From Macrostomum hystrix (Eukaryota > Platyhelminthes > Macrostomidae): 64,000 nt of DNA. Shown here piece by piece: positions 54,958 through 64,000 of this stretch. The DNA is taken from NCBI GenBank assembly GCA_950097015.1, contig CATNEN010000007.1, positions 12,277,001-12,341,000 on the forward strand, written 5' to 3'. The notes beneath the pieces are model-generated. The model was not told the origin of the DNA. It saw only the letters and a list, made by a program, of their open reading frames with translations, and made no database searches. The position numbers were made by a program, and so were the translations under genes. The first letter of the stretch is position 1. Each line of letters opens with the position of its first letter.

Positions 54958-56628
54958 ATGATCTTGACTGCTCCTGATCCAACTGGACCATGAGAAGTCA
55001 TAGCTAATGATCCAACTGGACCATGAGAAGCCATAGCTAATGATCCAACTGGACCATGAGAAGTCATAGCTAATGATCCAACTGGACCATGAGAAGTCAT
55101 AGCTCATGATCCAACTAGACCATGAGAAGTCATAGCTAATGATCCAACTAGACCATGAGAAGTCATAGCTAATGATCCAACTGGACCATGAGAAGTCATA
55201 GCTAATGATCCAACTGGACCATGAGAAGTCATAGCTAATGATCCAACTGGACCATGAGAAGTCATAGCTAATGATCCAACTGGACCATGAGAAGTCATAG
55301 CTAATGATCCAACTGGACCATGAGAAGTCATAGCTCATGATCCAACTAGACCATGAGAAGTCATAGCTAATGATCCAACTGGACCATGAGAAGTCATAGC
55401 TAATGATCCAACTGGACCATAAGAAGTCATAGCTAATGATCCAACTGGACCATGAGAAGTCATAGCTAATGATCCAACTGGACCATGAGAAGTCATAGCT
55501 AATGATCCAACTGGACCATGAGAAGTCATAGCTAATGATCCAACTGGACCATGAGAAGTCATAGCTCATGATCCAACTGGACCATGAGAAGTCATAGCTA
55601 ATGATCCAACTAGACCATGAGAAGTCATAGCTAATGATCCAACTAGACCATGAGAAGTCATAGCTCATGATCCAACTAGACCATGAGAAGTCATAGCTAA
55701 TGATCCAACTAGACCACGAGAAGTCATAGCTCATGATCCAACTGGACCATGAGAAGTCATAGCTAATGATCCAACTGGACCATGAGAAGTCATAGCTAAT
55801 GATCCAACTAGACCATGAGAAGTCATAGCTAATGATCCAACTAGACCACGAGAAGTCATAGCTAATGATCCAACTGGACCATGAGAAGTCATAGCTAATG
55901 ATCCAACTAGACCATGAGAAGTCATAGCTCATGATCCAACTAGACCATGAGAAGTCATAGCTAATGATCCAACTAGACCACGAGAAGTCATAGCTCATGA
56001 TCCAACTGGACCATGAGAAGTCATAGCTAATGATCCAACTGGACCATAAGAAGTCATAGCTAATGATCCAACTGGACCATGAGAAGTCATAGCTAATGAT
56101 CCAACTGGACCATGAGAAGTCATAGCTAATGATCCAACTGGACCATGAGAAGTCATAGCTAATGATCCAACTGGACCATGAGAAGTCATAGCTAATGATC
56201 CAACTGGACCATGAGAAGTCATAGCTCATGATCCAACTGGACCATGAGAAGTCATAGCTAATGATCCAACTGGACCATAAGAAGTCATAGCTCATGATCC
56301 AACTGGACCATGAGAAGTCATAGCTAATGATCCAACTGGACCATGAGAAGTCATAGCTCATGATCCAACTGGACCATGAGAAGTCATAGCTAATGATCCA
56401 ACTAGACCATGAGAAGTCATAGCTAATGATCCAACTGGACCATGAGAAGTCATAGCTAATGATCCAACTAGACCATGAGAAGTCATAGCTAATGATCCAA
56501 CTGGACCATGAGAAGCCATAGCTCATGATCCAACTGGACCATGAGAAGTCATAGCTCATGATCCAACTGGACCATAAGAAGTCATAGCTAATGATCCAAC
56601 TGGACCATGAGAAGTCATAGCTCATGAC
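54958..56628. repeat. 1.7-kb minisatellite, 33-bp unit
   Basis: About 50 copies of a 33-bp unit with gaccatgagaagtcatagct and (a/c)atgatccaact(g/a). Because 33 is divisible by three and the unit has no stop in two minus-strand frames, it gives a 564-codon frame repeating YDFSWSSWI. SNP-like variants (taatga/tcatga, ctgg/ctag, catga/cataa) are shared between distant blocks. Confidence 0.98.
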
Positions 56629-57105
56629 TGAAAGAGTATTTTAGTAAATGTAATGCCCATTTACATTTCTCTAAATGTAATGCCCAGTGACGGCAGCAGG
56701 GGAACTTCAGAATCGAATATTTTAGGCATATTTTAGCAAAAAGCATGCACAAGAAAACAAGGGATGCTGGGACAATGGCAGCAGTGCGGGTCTGTACAGC
56801 CGGAGGGTTGATTGAATGAGGCAAAAGCTAGCGGAGTGGGGCGGGTGCATCAGAAAAGCGGCCCAATTAAGAATCGTGTAAAACGGTGGCTAGTATAAAA
56901 CGCTGGGCACAATGGGCCCTAGAAAACAATGTCCAGTGTTTAGCAACAGAACAGCGGAGGCGCAATCCAATGCAAATTATTTTTTAAAGCCGTCGATGGT
57001 CAATAAAAGCGCGATAAGCGAAATGGAAAAAGGGAAATAAAAGTGCAGAAAGTCAGGCAGGGGTGAGAAAATAAGAAAACAAAAAAATTGAACGCCCAGT
57101 CCGGG
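56629..57105. other. 3' flank of the AMPK alpha gene
   Basis: AT-rich, no gene. The AMPK 3' UTR should lie here on the minus strand; TTTATT at about 57000 and 57038 (AATAAA-like on the minus strand) was not clearly confirmed. Confidence 0.3.
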
Positions 57106-63465
<6,360 letters not shown>

Positions 63466-63961
63466 ATGGCCTTTAAAAAAGATTGTCACACGAAGGCTGA
63501 TCTCGATCTTTGCATTTTTCATGACATCTTTCGTCGAGCTGATAAAAATGGTGAGTTTTTGTACATCAAGTGATGTTGAGCGTTCGATCGTTAGCCACAT
63601 TGCCCAAGTGTGACACATTTCCACTTGAACAGTGAATATGACTCATCATCCCGTTTCTGTAAGAATAAAATCGGCAAAAAGGCTATATATTACGAAAAAA
63701 ATACATATTCTACTCATTTAAAGAAGCGAAAATGAATTTGTTTCTTTAGTGCGGCAAGTGGGTTGAATAAATTATGCTAATGCTTGCAGTTAATTAGTGA
63801 AATTCACATCACGCATTCACCCATCACGCATTCACCCATCACGCTCTCGAAGATGATGGTGCGATCTCATGGGCCGAGTTTGTTTGTTACTTCTCTGACG
63901 GAATCATGACTGACGATGGCATGCGGGCGCTCTTCAGTGAGATTGACACTCACCATTCCAA
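63466..63961 (+). CDS. NECAB-like EF-hand protein, first two exons, 3' partial
   Basis: N-terminal EF-hand calcium-binding protein family (neuronal Ca2+-binding adaptor). Exons 63466-63550 and 63853-63961 join in phase. The protein starts MAFKKDCHTKADLDL and reads IFHDIFRRADKN across the first junction, then DDGAISWAEFVCYFSDG and MRALFSEIDTHHS. Human NECAB has the same order (DILRRADKNDDGKLSFEEF, YFADGVLS, LFHTIDTH). The first EF loop, DKNDDGAISWAE, is a canonical Ca2+ ligand set (D1, N3, D5, S9, E12). The second is degenerate as in NECAB. The gene continues past the right edge through donor caa/gtaaga at 63962; the coiled-coil and ABM domains are outside. Confidence 0.87.
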
Positions 63962-64000
63962 GTAAGATAATGCTTTCTTCGAGCCAGTTGCTAAAACTTT

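Overview
This is invertebrate animal nuclear DNA. Genes are split by introns with GT/AG borders, coding exons are GC-rich, intergenic DNA is AT-rich, and there are Pol III tRNA-Ala genes and tRNA-derived SINEs. No operons or bacterial signals were seen. The heavy load of minisatellites, the short gene spacing, a 23-ankyrin/Mab-21 gene, and acceptor sites sitting just before start codons (compatible with spliced-leader trans-splicing) make a free-living flatworm such as Macrostomum my best guess. That is inference from gene style, not a database result.

Layout, left to right: the last exon of COP9 signalosome subunit 2 (+); aminoacylase-1 (+); a PSKH-type pseudokinase (+); presequence protease PITRM1 (+); PQBP1 (+); a DUF4419 gene (+); a large ankyrin + Mab-21/cGAS-like gene (-); a Barentsz/CASC3-like gene (+); a single-exon Maf-type bZIP factor (+); a GC-rich stretch without a recognisable gene; a coiled-coil gene (-); a 2.7-kb minisatellite; a candidate Cys-containing gene (+); a His/Cys-rich unknown gene (+); a BTB gene (-); three identical tRNA-Ala(AGC) genes; two long minisatellites; the AMPK alpha catalytic subunit (-); and the first exons of a NECAB-type EF-hand gene (+), divergent from AMPK.

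Roughly a quarter of the window is tandem repeat: about 26 arrays with units of 4 to 55 bp. Several arrays are built from copies of the neighbouring splice junction. AMPK introns 1 and 2 and the last DUF4419 intron repeat the real exon end plus 5' splice site. The array before the first visible CASC3 exon repeats a branch-point-like motif right up to the 3' splice site. Two other arrays start on a stop codon. This pattern is the most unusual genome-scale signal here. The most interesting single gene is the ankyrin/cGAS-like fusion, whose nucleotidyltransferase acidic residues all look present.

The genes are ordinary, unrelated housekeeping and signalling genes with no shared pathway. Exon borders were placed by reading frame, GT/AG sites and recalled family sequence; no transcript evidence was available.
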